A stretch of 64,000 bases of DNA from Acidocella sp. 20-57-95 (GCA_002255575.1 NCAT01000009.1:62001-126000); one strand, 5' to 3'. Counted from the stretch's first letter, positions 53,401 through 62,177 are shown. A program made the numbers and translations. Notes: generated from the sequence alone by a model not told the origin.

Positions 53401-54717
53401 TTAAGCCGCCGCTGCGCGGTCGCGTTTTTCACGACGCATTATATTTGCCAGAGGCACATTGGTGTCAGCCAATTCTTCTGGATTGAGGGTAGCGCCCATA
53501 TTGATCAAGTCCCGAGCCGGACGCAGGTCGCGGGCGGTATTCATGCCGATGGCACAAATAATCCGGTTATCTTTGAGTTGCAGCAGCATCCAGGATTTCG
53601 TTTCAGGATTGCCGCGAATGACTGTATCAGCACCGGGCTCAGACAGGCCAAACATTTGCAAATTCACATCATATTGGTCGCTCCAGAACCAAGGCAGTTC
53701 AGCATAGGGGGCTGCCCCTGCCGGTGTTGCGATATTCTTGGCAATCGCGATCGCTTGGTTTTGCGCGTTCTGCCAGCTTTCCAGCAGGATATGCTTATTA
53801 AAAATTGGGTTGAAATGACGCGCAACGTCACCGGCGGCAAAAATATGCGGATCAGCCGTTAAGCCAAACTCATCGACAATAATGCCGCGTTCAACCGCCA
53901 AACCTGCTTCAGCGGCGATCTCCGCATTGGGGATCACGCCAATGCCGACAATCACGGTATCAGCAGGAATCATCTCGCCCGCTTTGGTTTCAACGATTAC
54001 AACATTGCCTTCGTTGTGGAATTTCACGAGGCCGGCATTGAACAAAAACTTCACACCGTGGCTGGCATGTAGCGATTGGTACCACGCGCCGATCTGCTCG
54101 GGTACCACACGGCCCAGCGGCTGCGGCCCAATTTCGATTACTGTGACATCGCAACCGCGCTTCACGCCAGCTGCGGCAGCTTCCAGGCCGATAAAGCCAG
54201 CGCCAATGACAACCACCCGGCGACCGGCAACCAAGCGATCACGCAGAGCGCGACTATCAGCCAAGGTGCGGATGTAATAGCAATTTTCGCTGGTCGCGCC
54301 GGGCAAATCCAAATGCCGAACACGGGCACCGGTGGCGATGATCAAAGCGCCGTAATGCAGTGTCTCACCATTGCCAAGCCTAACGTTACGGGCAGTACGG
54401 TCAATGGCGACGGCGCGCGTGCCGGTTAAAACCTTAATATCGTTTGCCGCATAAAATTCCGGCTTCTGTACCCAGGTGATCGCTTCCTTTTCCGCATCAT
54501 GTAGCATTTCTTTTGAGAGCGACGGGCGTTCGTAAGGTAACTCATCCTCATCACCAACCAGGGTGATTGCGCCAGCAAAACCTTGTCTGCGCAACGCCTC
54601 AGCCGCGCGCCCGCCTGCTTGACCGGCGCCGATAATGACAATGCCGTCAGCCAAGGCGGCTATCTGGACATCATCAAGAACGGACTGAATAACGGCCCCG
54701 GCGCTTGTTTGGCTCAT
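53401..54717 (-). CDS. NAD(P)H:ferredoxin reductase (GR-type flavoprotein)
   Basis: A 438-residue protein with two dinucleotide-binding motifs: FAD site IIGAGQAGGRAA (GAGQAG at 30-35) and NAD(P)H site VVIGAGFIGLEAA (GAGFIG at 172-177). A conserved IFAAGDVARHFN motif near residue 310 binds the flavin. It resembles reductases such as BphA4, HcaD and AndAa that pass electrons to Rieske ferredoxins. It overlaps the ferredoxin gene by ATGA and precedes the oxygenase by 38 nt. Confidence 0.9.
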   Translation of the reverse strand: MSQTSAGAVIQSVLDDVQIAALADGIVIIGAGQAGGRAAEALRRQGFAGAITLVGDEDELPYERPSLSKEMLHDAEKEAITWVQKPEFYAANDIKVLTGTRAVAIDRTARNVRLGNGETLHYGALIIATGARVRHLDLPGATSENCYYIRTLADSRALRDRLVAGRRVVVIGAGFIGLEAAAAGVKRGCDVTVIEIGPQPLGRVVPEQIGAWYQSLHASHGVKFLFNAGLVKFHNEGNVVIVETKAGEMIPADTVIVGIGVIPNAEIAAEAGLAVERGIIVDEFGLTADPHIFAAGDVARHFNPIFNKHILLESWQNAQNQAIAIAKNIATPAGAAPYAELPWFWSDQYDVNLQMFGLSEPGADTVIRGNPETKSWMLLQLKDNRIICAIGMNTARDLRPARDLINMGATLNPEELADTNVPLANIMRREKRDRAAAA

Positions 54718-55055
54718 GGCGTGGCTTTACGGGCGGAAGCGGGGTCGATGAAAATCTTGCCGTTCTGCACGATCACGGTCCAGACAGTGAGGGGATCGGT
54801 GCACGGTGCTGACGTTGCAACGCCAGTTTTGATATTGAATTTCCCCTGATGGAACGGGCACTCAACCTCATCGCCATCCACATAGCCCTCGCACAACGAG
54901 CCGGGACCGTGGGTGCATAAGTCTTCGGTCACGTAATACTGATCATCGAGCTGAAACACCGCTAGGTCGGTTCCATCCATGTTGGCCTTGTATGGCGTGT
55001 CTTGGGTGACGTCGCCCACTGCACAAAGCTCGATATAATTTGCCGCCCCGCTCAT
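54714..55055 (-). CDS. Rieske-type ferredoxin
   Basis: A 113-residue [2Fe-2S] protein with ligands C47, H49 (LCTHGPGSL) and C66, H69 (ECPFHQGKF). The size and the FNIKTGVATSAPCTDPL tail match ferredoxin components of three-part dioxygenases such as BphA3 or AndAb. It should carry electrons from the adjacent reductase to the oxygenase. It is the first gene of its operon. Confidence 0.92.
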   Translation of the reverse strand: MSGAANYIELCAVGDVTQDTPYKANMDGTDLAVFQLDDQYYVTEDLCTHGPGSLCEGYVDGDEVECPFHQGKFNIKTGVATSAPCTDPLTVWTVIVQNGKIFIDPASARKATP

Positions 55056-55490
55056 GAAGTGCCGCTTCCTTTTGTAAAACGATTGTGACTACCCGCCCGA
55101 GGACTGTTTTTGTTCGCTCTACGGACAATTGTTATAATACATTGCTGTGACGCTCCGGTCAATCAAGCCTTCGGCGCATGAAGCTGAGGATAAACCAGGT
55201 TTTGTCGCCATTTTGGCTACCCCGCGTGGGCGTTCCCGCGTGCGCAAAAACCCTTGGTAATTTGACTTCGGTACGTGTTGCATGGTCCTGAACAGACTGT
55301 GCCGGGCCTATAAATGCGACCAAACCCACAAAACACGACATCCAAACCTCTCACATGCCGACAATCGTTAAAGCCCCTATAGACAACAGAACCACCTCCC
55401 CAATCTCAGCAAAAGCGAGACAATGCAGATGGTTCACAAAGAGTTTTATCTTCGTTGGTCGCCTCTATAAAGACACGACAGAGAAAAAAT
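55056..55490. other. 435-bp intergenic region upstream of the Rieske operon
   Basis: No convincing gene is present. The left part (55112-55162) holds the Rieske operon promoter and operator. The rest, between that promoter and the end of the decarboxylase-like gene, shows no clear terminator or conserved frame. Confidence 0.6.
55112..55162 (-). promoter_or_regulatory. Promoter and IclR-type operator of the Rieske operon
   Basis: On the - strand, TTGACC (55157-55162) and TATTAT (55134-55139) are 17 bp apart. The operator GTTCGCTCTACGGAC lies at 55112-55126, 7 bp beyond the -10. The arrangement repeats that of the receptor 2 and tctA promoters. A long leader (about 60 nt) precedes the ferredoxin start. 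Confidence 0.7.
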
Positions 55491-56480
55491 TCAGATTTTG
55501 AAGGCCTCCAAGGTCTCCGGGGCGAATAATTCTTCTGGTTGCAGGCGGCGGGCAGAGAGCCCTTGTTCGTGATGATAGCGCAAGAACACATCCAGCACGT
55601 GGCGGTTATTGGCAAAGCCATAAGACCACCAATCATCGCCCATCAGGCTCACCGCGTCTTCAACAGCGGCGGTTGCCCAAGGCAAGGACGTTTTCAACGC
55701 CGCCGTGACACGCAGATCTTCATAGGTGATCTTCTTGGCGGCTTCGAAGGCTTTGAAAAGCGACTGGGCCAGCCATTTATTGGCATTATAAATATCACGG
55801 CGGATCACGATCACATGCATGATCGGGAAAATATTGGTTTTACGGAAATAAGCCCGTTCGGTTTCGGTCTCCGGAAAAAGGCGTTTCACCTTGTCTGGTT
55901 GGGTGTAGAAGGTACTCGGCGCGCGCGCGGTGAATAGTGCATCAATGTCACCATCGGCAATCATTTGTGAGAGCGTCTGGGTGGGGCCGATGGGAACCAG
56001 CTTGAATTTTTCAGGTAAATTCAGCTTCAACTTTTCTTCGCGGCCCGGTTCTTCCTCACCGCCCGTATGATGCGTGACGCAAGCAGGGTCGATACCATAC
56101 TCATCCTGCAAAATACCGCGAATCCAAACGGGCGCAGTCATCTGATATTCTGGCACGCCCACGCGCTTACCGACCAAGTCGGATGCTTTTTTTATGCCGC
56201 TTTTGGCCGAGACGAAAATGCAGGAATGGCGGAAAAACCGCGATGGGAAAACCGGTATGGCGATGAAAGCGGGATCATCGCGCAGGAGTGAAACCGAATA
56301 GGAGGATAATGAAAGCTCCGCCGCATCAAACTCGCGGAATCGCAACATGCGGAAAAAAGTTTCTTCTACCGGTAGCGATATGTAATTGAGATCAACACCA
56401 TCCACCGCAACCCGGCCATCAGCCAGAGCGCGGGTGCGGTCGTAATCCCAGCAAGCCAATGTGATCGGCAGTTTTTTCAT
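55491..56480 (-). CDS. 4,5-dihydroxyphthalate decarboxylase-like protein
   Basis: A 329-residue protein similar along its length to Pht5/4,5-dihydroxyphthalate decarboxylase. It begins LPITLACWDYDRTRALADG, followed by NYISLPVEETFFRMLRFREFD (in two parts), FPSRFFRHSCIFV and GVPEYQMTAPVWIRGILQDE. This family has a periplasmic-binding-protein-like fold but lacks a signal peptide, as here. The known reaction removes one carboxylate from 4,5-dihydroxyphthalate to give protocatechuate. It lies after the second bicupin gene, 65 nt away with a hairpin between. Confidence 0.85.
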   Translation of the reverse strand: MKKLPITLACWDYDRTRALADGRVAVDGVDLNYISLPVEETFFRMLRFREFDAAELSLSSYSVSLLRDDPAFIAIPVFPSRFFRHSCIFVSAKSGIKKASDLVGKRVGVPEYQMTAPVWIRGILQDEYGIDPACVTHHTGGEEEPGREEKLKLNLPEKFKLVPIGPTQTLSQMIADGDIDALFTARAPSTFYTQPDKVKRLFPETETERAYFRKTNIFPIMHVIVIRRDIYNANKWLAQSLFKAFEAAKKITYEDLRVTAALKTSLPWATAAVEDAVSLMGDDWWSYGFANNRHVLDVFLRYHHEQGLSARRLQPEELFAPETLEAFKI

Positions 56481-56509
56481 TATTTGCTCCGTCGTGAAAG
56501 CTAAGATAC

Positions 56510-56539
56510 AGGGCTGCCCCTCTTATGTTGGACAGCCCT
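56510..56539. repeat. Stable hairpin between bicupin 1 and decarboxylase-like gene
   Basis: AGGGCTG (56510-56516) pairs with CAGCCCT (56533-56539), with further pairs inside. There is no T tract on either strand, so it is more likely an mRNA stability or processing element than a terminator. Confidence 0.55.
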
Positions 56540-56545
56540 TGATGT

Positions 56546-57706
56546 TTAGCCAACCGTGCTTGGAATACCATCGCTGCCATGAACATTGGCGGCGAACTTA
56601 TTCCAATCGAAGTCGCGGGTGGTGTAAGCCTTGGGATCCATGAGCGAGGTTGTGCCGCGCTTAGCAAGCTCGGCCTCGAACCGTTCACGCACCGCGGGGT
56701 CCTCATCAATATATTCGATCTGATCCTTCGCACGGTCGGTGACCTTCTCTGCATGGCCATGGAACTGCATGGGCGGATGCATGGCAAGGTACCGCGCCGG
56801 CATCGTACCGACATTGAAATGCTGATGAAACCAGCGATTTGGCGGTACGAACAGGCTGCATTCCTGCCACGGGATATACACCTTTTCTTTGCCTTCTTCC
56901 CACATGATCGAATAACCCTCGCCCACCGGGATGATAATCGCACGGCCTGGACCATGGCGATGCGCCTTCTTGTAGGTCCGTGCGCCAAACTCAGACATAT
57001 GGGCCGAAAGTTCGGTGTTCGGAAACTGGCAATACACGCTGGTGCTACCGGCGCCGCGATGGGTATTGTCGTCGAGCTTATCCCAAGCTTGCATGTTCGG
57101 GAAAAAGTTACCGTACCAATAGACGCGCTTACCGAGATAGGCATCGCCGGCATCGCTTGGTTTGACCATTTTGGCTTCCGAATAAAAGTCGGCTTCGGTT
57201 GCGTAGGACGGGGTACCAGGATTGTTGAAGTAGAATTCCGGGTCCGGCACGGTCGACATCGCCATCGGCAAATAGTTAAAGAACAGCAGACGGACCGGCT
57301 TGGTACCATCAGCGTTCGAGAGTTCGTAAGCGCCGTGGCGGGGCATGGTGAACATACTGTGCGCTTGCCATTCAAAGGTACGCTTGCTGCCACCGGGCAG
57401 TTCATGCGTGGTCAAACCATTACCATTTAGCGCATAGACAATTTCATCGAACGCAGCCTTTGGCATTTTCAAAGTTTGACCGGCTGGGATTTCGAGAATC
57501 CGGGTCGAGGTTACGCCTTCCTGGCCAACCAGTTGCACAAAGGCAGCACGGCACTTGGCAAAGTCCCAGTATTCGAGTTCTACCGTCCGAAGATCGGCAA
57601 TATAATAGCCTTTGTGAATGGGAATCTTCTGGTCTTCCATCCAGTAATCATAGCTGAATTTTTTGGTCCAAAGGCGCGCGGCGGCTTTACTTGACTCGGT
57701 TGACAT
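56546..57706 (-). CDS. Bicupin protein 1
   Basis: A 386-residue two-domain cupin, about the size of gentisate 1,2-dioxygenases. The N-terminal cupin (about 65-145) has lost the HxH ligands (MPKAAFDEIVYALNGNG). The C-terminal cupin (about 230-320) keeps H249, H251 (KAHRHGPGRAIII) and H294 in PPNRWFHQHFNVG, with no motif-1 Glu: a 3-His site. A ring-cleavage dioxygenase or related metalloenzyme is plausible. It is paired with EutA-like protein 1, 42 nt upstream, and is a paralogue of bicupin 2. GGAG precedes the ATG. Confidence 0.75.
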   Translation of the reverse strand: MSTESSKAAARLWTKKFSYDYWMEDQKIPIHKGYYIADLRTVELEYWDFAKCRAAFVQLVGQEGVTSTRILEIPAGQTLKMPKAAFDEIVYALNGNGLTTHELPGGSKRTFEWQAHSMFTMPRHGAYELSNADGTKPVRLLFFNYLPMAMSTVPDPEFYFNNPGTPSYATEADFYSEAKMVKPSDAGDAYLGKRVYWYGNFFPNMQAWDKLDDNTHRGAGSTSVYCQFPNTELSAHMSEFGARTYKKAHRHGPGRAIIIPVGEGYSIMWEEGKEKVYIPWQECSLFVPPNRWFHQHFNVGTMPARYLAMHPPMQFHGHAEKVTDRAKDQIEYIDEDPAVRERFEAELAKRGTTSLMDPKAYTTRDFDWNKFAANVHGSDGIPSTVG

Positions 57707-57748
57707 GTCGTTCTCCGTCTTAAAATAAATTGGAAGAAACCGCCCGGC

Positions 57749-59248
57749 TTAGAGCAGTGGTTCAGATGAAAATAGAAGTGATTTAACCGTCACTGGAAAC
57801 AGCTCCATCATGCTGACTGGCTTGCCAATATCAATATAATCTAGAATTCCAACCGAGATGCCATCGATTGAAATGAGCTCATTTGGTAATTTCAATTCGT
57901 TTTTGAGAATTGAACCAAGCGCGCGCGCAACATCCTGTTCGATGGTGACAATTAGGGGAATTTCAGGTTTATGCTTGACCACTTCCGAAAGACCGGACGC
58001 GACTTCTTTGAGAGAGGCGTAGTTAAGGTCACCATTGATCGAGATTGACAGCGCCATACCGGCACCAAATTCCGGGATATCATATTTCAGGAAAGCTTTT
58101 TTCAGCGTTTCAAGGAATGAGGTTCCAACCTCATGAGCGATATAAACAGCCTTCAACCCGTAAGCCGGCAGGGTTGCTGTGGAGGTAAAGAAACTTGTCG
58201 CACCGCTCACCTGCACGGTGTATTCGCTGGCACCAATCACAGTAGCGCGAATACCCTGCGTTGGTTCGATTAAAGTACCGATTGGCAATTCCTCGAGATA
58301 GGCACGCAACGTGCCGCCGAGATGCAGGCCGAGATCGCCGAACCGCTCGCTGGTGTGCCGATAAATATATTCCGCAACGCCACCTGAGAAAATAATATAA
58401 TCAGTACCTCCAAGTCCGCTAAAACCTTCAAGGACCGGTGTGATCATCAGGCGGTGGCCTAATGTGCCCATCGCACTACCGTTTTTGATCAAATCAATGA
58501 GTGTCTCACCCATTAGGGCGCCGATTTTCCGCTTCAGCTCATCGCTGATCATGTCGCCCACAACAAGCTTATGTCCGACCTCTGCCGAGAATATACGTCC
58601 CGCATCTTCAATGCGTATCACGATATTATTATCATCATAGGCGATCAGGCGGGCACCGATGTTAATTGCTGCCGTGCTAAAGATTTTACCATTCTCAATC
58701 AATGATAGCTTTGTAGTGCCACCACCCATATCAACATTCAGAATACGGCTTTGTGCCGCCTTAGACATTTGCACCGAGCCACTGCCAAACGCAGCGAGCA
58801 AAGCTTCATGATGCGGGCCCGCAGAGGCACAGATAAACTTGCCTGATGAGTGCATGAAATGCTCACTAATCGGCTGGGCATTTTCCTTCTTGAGCGCTTC
58901 CCCCGTAATCACGACCGCACCAGTATCAATATCATGCGAATGCAAATCCGCACTATGGTAACAATCGTGAATGAAATGCTTGATCTTTTCGAAATCAATC
59001 AGTGTTGTCGAAAGATAGGGCGTCAACAAGATTGGTGATGACCAAAGGACTTCACGTTCAGTCACCTTAAATTGCGCAGAATGCCCTGCCCCTTCGCGGC
59101 GCAAGGTGAGACGGGAAAACAGCAAATGTGACGTAGAGGAGCCGATATCGATCCCAACACTGGTCAGCGTGAGTTGCTCAATACCCTCAATGTCGGTGGC
59201 CTTTTCATAAAGGTTCCGATGTTCATGACCAAATGCAGCATCGTGCAT
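57749..59248 (-). CDS. EutA-like ATPase 1 (ethanolamine ammonia-lyase reactivase family)
   Basis: A 499-residue ASKHA (actin/Hsp70-like) protein. The phosphate-1 loop is SVGIDIGSSTSHLLFSR (residues 30-46); VVITGEALKKENAQPI and CASAGPHHEALLAAFGSG match EutA; phosphate-2 is ILNVDMGGGTTKLSLI; IIFSGGVAEYIY lies near the adenosine site. EutA reactivates cobalamin-inactivated EutBC with ATP. Here the gene stands between two bicupin genes, not with eutBC, and has a paralogue 1.3 kb away. The start at 59248 has GGGAG; a longer frame from 59305 is unlikely. Confidence 0.85.
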   Translation of the reverse strand: MHDAAFGHEHRNLYEKATDIEGIEQLTLTSVGIDIGSSTSHLLFSRLTLRREGAGHSAQFKVTEREVLWSSPILLTPYLSTTLIDFEKIKHFIHDCYHSADLHSHDIDTGAVVITGEALKKENAQPISEHFMHSSGKFICASAGPHHEALLAAFGSGSVQMSKAAQSRILNVDMGGGTTKLSLIENGKIFSTAAINIGARLIAYDDNNIVIRIEDAGRIFSAEVGHKLVVGDMISDELKRKIGALMGETLIDLIKNGSAMGTLGHRLMITPVLEGFSGLGGTDYIIFSGGVAEYIYRHTSERFGDLGLHLGGTLRAYLEELPIGTLIEPTQGIRATVIGASEYTVQVSGATSFFTSTATLPAYGLKAVYIAHEVGTSFLETLKKAFLKYDIPEFGAGMALSISINGDLNYASLKEVASGLSEVVKHKPEIPLIVTIEQDVARALGSILKNELKLPNELISIDGISVGILDYIDIGKPVSMMELFPVTVKSLLFSSEPLL

Positions 59249-59328
59249 GACGAACTCCCAATCTGCGCGGCGAGCAGGCGCCGTGTTGCCACAGCACCCT
59301 GCCACCCATTCCCTCTACTAGGGCCTGC

Positions 59329-60462
59329 TTATTCTGCGGCAGCCATTTCAGCCTGCTTAGCGAATTCCGTTTGCTCGAAATCGTAAGCTTCCTGCATCTT
59401 CGGCGCTAGGCCTTTGGCCTTGAGGGCCTCGGCAAATGTTGTGCGTACCACTGCCGGCTCATCAGCGTAGTCGATCTGGTCACCACCAACCCGGCGGCTG
59501 ATCCAGGCTTTCGGCACGCCCTGCGCATTACGGATCGAGACAACCTCATGCTTGAACGCAAGATAGCGACCAGGCGTGGTGCCAGTGTTGAAATGCTGGT
59601 GGAACCACAGGTTCGGCGGCACAACCATTGAGCCAACTTTCCAATCGTAACGCTTCGGTTCAGCACCTTCTGGCCACATCATCGAATAGCCTTCGCCGCT
59701 CATGATGATGACGTGTGCGCCGGGACCGTGGCAGTGGGCTTTTTTATAGGTTGCAACAGGGAACTCCGAGATATGGCAGTTCATGGAACCCTTGGCGAGG
59801 TTGAAGCGGATATGACCACCACCAGCACCGCGTTCCTTGGCGCTGATCAGCGGCAGATTGTCGGCGTCCGCGACGAAGTTCGTTTCAAGTAATAGGCCCT
59901 TTTGGGTGCCTCGATTGGCAAAATAATCTGGCTCACCATTGAAGCGATTCTTGAAATCATGCGCCGTATTAAAAATAAAATTCACATCTTCATATAGGTT
60001 TATAATGCCCGGGCTATTTGTCACGGCAACGAAGCGTGCCGTATTCTGGCCGCTGCCGTTGAAATGCTGGTGCCAGCAATTCAAGGGGATCGCAAATAGC
60101 GAGCCCTTACCCCATTCGAACGTCATTTTATTGCCGGCGTCATTCCACACGCTGGTGGAACCGGTACCGCTCAGCACATAGATCATTTCTTCAAACAACT
60201 GGCGCTGTGGTGCAATTTCGCCACCGGGCGGAATTTCTAGCACGTAACAATCATTCGAGGTACGCGAAGCTTCGTGGTTGATGTAAACACCACGGCCCCC
60301 GCGGCGTGCCCATGGCTTTAATTCAACTTCGTTCAAATCCGGGATATAGTGGGCGCTGATAATATCCAAACCTTCAGCGGCCACCCAGCGATTATAGGGC
60401 GTGTCTTTTTCAGTAGCGAATTTCTTCGCCAGATCGTCCGAAACCAATGCGTCTTTAGCCAT
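59329..60462 (-). CDS. Bicupin protein 2
   Basis: A 377-residue paralogue of bicupin 1. The N-terminal cupin has QRQ in place of HxH (APQRQLFEEMIYVLSGTG, near 84-101) but keeps CWHQHFNGSG; the C-terminal cupin has H243, H245 (KAHCHGPGAHVIIMSG) and H288 (NLWFHQHFNTG), again a 3-His site without Glu. GGAGGACTATTTAC precedes ATG. It follows EutA-like 2 by 44 nt. The differing loss of ligands in the two bicupins suggests that they are not simple duplicates but may work on different substrates or as a heteromer. Confidence 0.75.
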   Translation of the reverse strand: MAKDALVSDDLAKKFATEKDTPYNRWVAAEGLDIISAHYIPDLNEVELKPWARRGGRGVYINHEASRTSNDCYVLEIPPGGEIAPQRQLFEEMIYVLSGTGSTSVWNDAGNKMTFEWGKGSLFAIPLNCWHQHFNGSGQNTARFVAVTNSPGIINLYEDVNFIFNTAHDFKNRFNGEPDYFANRGTQKGLLLETNFVADADNLPLISAKERGAGGGHIRFNLAKGSMNCHISEFPVATYKKAHCHGPGAHVIIMSGEGYSMMWPEGAEPKRYDWKVGSMVVPPNLWFHQHFNTGTTPGRYLAFKHEVVSIRNAQGVPKAWISRRVGGDQIDYADEPAVVRTTFAEALKAKGLAPKMQEAYDFEQTEFAKQAEMAAAE

Positions 60463-60506
60463 GTAAATAGTCCTCCATCGAGATAGCCGTCTTTAGAAAC
60501 TGCGTA

Positions 60507-62177
60507 TTAGTGTGGGTGATAATGTGGGTGGGCGTGATCATGTGGATGATCGTGGTCATGGTCGTTGCCGTGCATATGGTCATGCATCATGCGGGGGTCT
60601 TTTGAGAATAATAAAGACTTGATGGTAATAGGAACGGTGTTTGACGGAACCCGGACTGAGCCGAAATCTATGTAGTCGAAATCGGCCAAGTTGACACCAT
60701 CAACAATCAGCAACGGTGCCTTCACATGCAATTCGTGCTGCAAAATACGCCCTAATGTACGTGCGATGTCACCGTCCATCACAACATAAACTGGACGATC
60801 CGACTGCATCGCGTCGGGCATACCGAGTGCTAACCCCTTGGCAAAGGCTGCAATACGTTCATAGCGCGGTGTGCCCCGCCAATGAAACGCCAGAACGAAT
60901 TCATCTTCGCCATGTTTTACGTCAAATTTCTTCAAACACTCGTTAATCGCCAAAGCGATTGCCTGGGAGTCAACCGTTTCCGAAAACTCATAGTCGGGTT
61001 GTATCACCCGCAAATTGCGTCGCGGCAAAACGAGCTTAGGCGTAGGGACATAAATTGTGTTGCCGCTCAACTGCACGGAATATTCCGAAAGCCCCAGTGC
61101 CGTGGCACGAATACCGGTTCCAGCCGGCAAGGCAACCCAAGGTAAAATACCTTTGCTGACCATCGCGGTAAGCTTGCTGCCCACCAGCTTGCCCATATCA
61201 CCAAAGTCGCGCTGTTCATGACCATAAACAAATTCGGAGACGCCGCCTGAGAACATAACTGCGTCTATATCTTCAACACGTGGCAATGGGTCGGTTAACC
61301 AGAAGGAAGCCAAACCCGCCGGAAGCACTTGGCCTGATACGGCGGCAATAATGCCATTTGCCATCCAGTCCGCCACGGCATCTTTCTCCGCTTCGGTTAC
61401 AACGCGACCAAGCTGCCAGTCAAAACCTGCTTGTTTTGCAAGGGCCTGACCCGCGGGCTCTAAACGTGTGAGCGTTTGCGCAGCGTCATAAACATGCAAC
61501 CGACCGCCAATATGTAATGCCGCCGTCGCGGTCACCTGGCCGCCTTCAAGAATCGCATATTTCGTGGTGCCGCCGCCGATATCGATGTTCAGGACGCGCT
61601 TATGCTGCTCGTTTGAAGCCCAGGCAGCCCCCGACCCGTATGCGGCCAACATCGCCTCGATATGGTGCCCCGCCATGGTGCAGACAAAATCGCCCCCATG
61701 GGCTGCCAGAATATCAGCAATATTGTGGGAATTTTCCCGCCGCAGCGCTTCGCCGGTGAGAATCACCGCACCTGTATCAACATCTGCGGGTGCAATACCA
61801 GCGTTGATATATGCATCATCGATGATGCTGCCCAACAAAACTTTGTCGATCAGCAGTCCATCGGCGTACGGCGTGAGGGAAACTGGCGATTGATAAAGCT
61901 GCTCACGCGAGACCACAAAATAGCGACTGGATAACATATCGCTGCTGCGCTCCAGCATAATGCGCGAGAATACAATCTGCGTGCCAGAAGACCCGATATC
62001 GATCCCCACACTAACCAGCTCAACATGGTCGGCTTGCCACAAACCATCGTCCTGGGGGTTATGGTCGAGCGCGAAATCATCATGGTCGTGATAATGATCC
62101 TCGCCCCATTCATGTGCGATCAACGCACCTTGATGACGGATATTCAAAAACGGAACTACTTGAGAGATCATCTGCAT
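60507..62177 (-). CDS. EutA-like ATPase 2 with His-rich ends
   Basis: A 556-residue paralogue of EutA-like 1. It has SVGIDIGSSGTQIVFSR (residues 56-72), VILTGEALRRENSHNIAD, CTMAGHHIEAMLAAYGSG, VLNIDIGGGTTKYAIL and VMFSGGVSEFVYGHE, covering all EutA nucleotide-site motifs. Unlike ordinary EutA it has an acidic, His-rich N-terminal stretch (HEWGEDHYHDHDD, near 22-34) and ends in about 26 residues dominated by His and Asp (HDHDHPHDHAHPHYHPH), as in metal-delivery proteins such as HypB or UreE. It overlaps the iclR stop in TAATG, so it is coupled to the regulator. Confidence 0.85.
   Translation of the reverse strand: MQMISQVVPFLNIRHQGALIAHEWGEDHYHDHDDFALDHNPQDDGLWQADHVELVSVGIDIGSSGTQIVFSRIMLERSSDMLSSRYFVVSREQLYQSPVSLTPYADGLLIDKVLLGSIIDDAYINAGIAPADVDTGAVILTGEALRRENSHNIADILAAHGGDFVCTMAGHHIEAMLAAYGSGAAWASNEQHKRVLNIDIGGGTTKYAILEGGQVTATAALHIGGRLHVYDAAQTLTRLEPAGQALAKQAGFDWQLGRVVTEAEKDAVADWMANGIIAAVSGQVLPAGLASFWLTDPLPRVEDIDAVMFSGGVSEFVYGHEQRDFGDMGKLVGSKLTAMVSKGILPWVALPAGTGIRATALGLSEYSVQLSGNTIYVPTPKLVLPRRNLRVIQPDYEFSETVDSQAIALAINECLKKFDVKHGEDEFVLAFHWRGTPRYERIAAFAKGLALGMPDAMQSDRPVYVVMDGDIARTLGRILQHELHVKAPLLIVDGVNLADFDYIDFGSVRVPSNTVPITIKSLLFSKDPRMMHDHMHGNDHDHDHPHDHAHPHYHPH

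Noticed and set aside
55159..55341. Small - strand open frame between the Rieske operon and the decarboxylase-like gene
   Set aside because: It overlaps the predicted -35 of the Rieske promoter, has no ribosome binding site and shows no domain.
56419..57405. 328-codon - strand open frame overlapping bicupin 1 in another frame
   Set aside because: The cupin frame has clear motifs and a ribosome binding site; the alternative is Arg/Ser/Cys-rich and spans two real genes.
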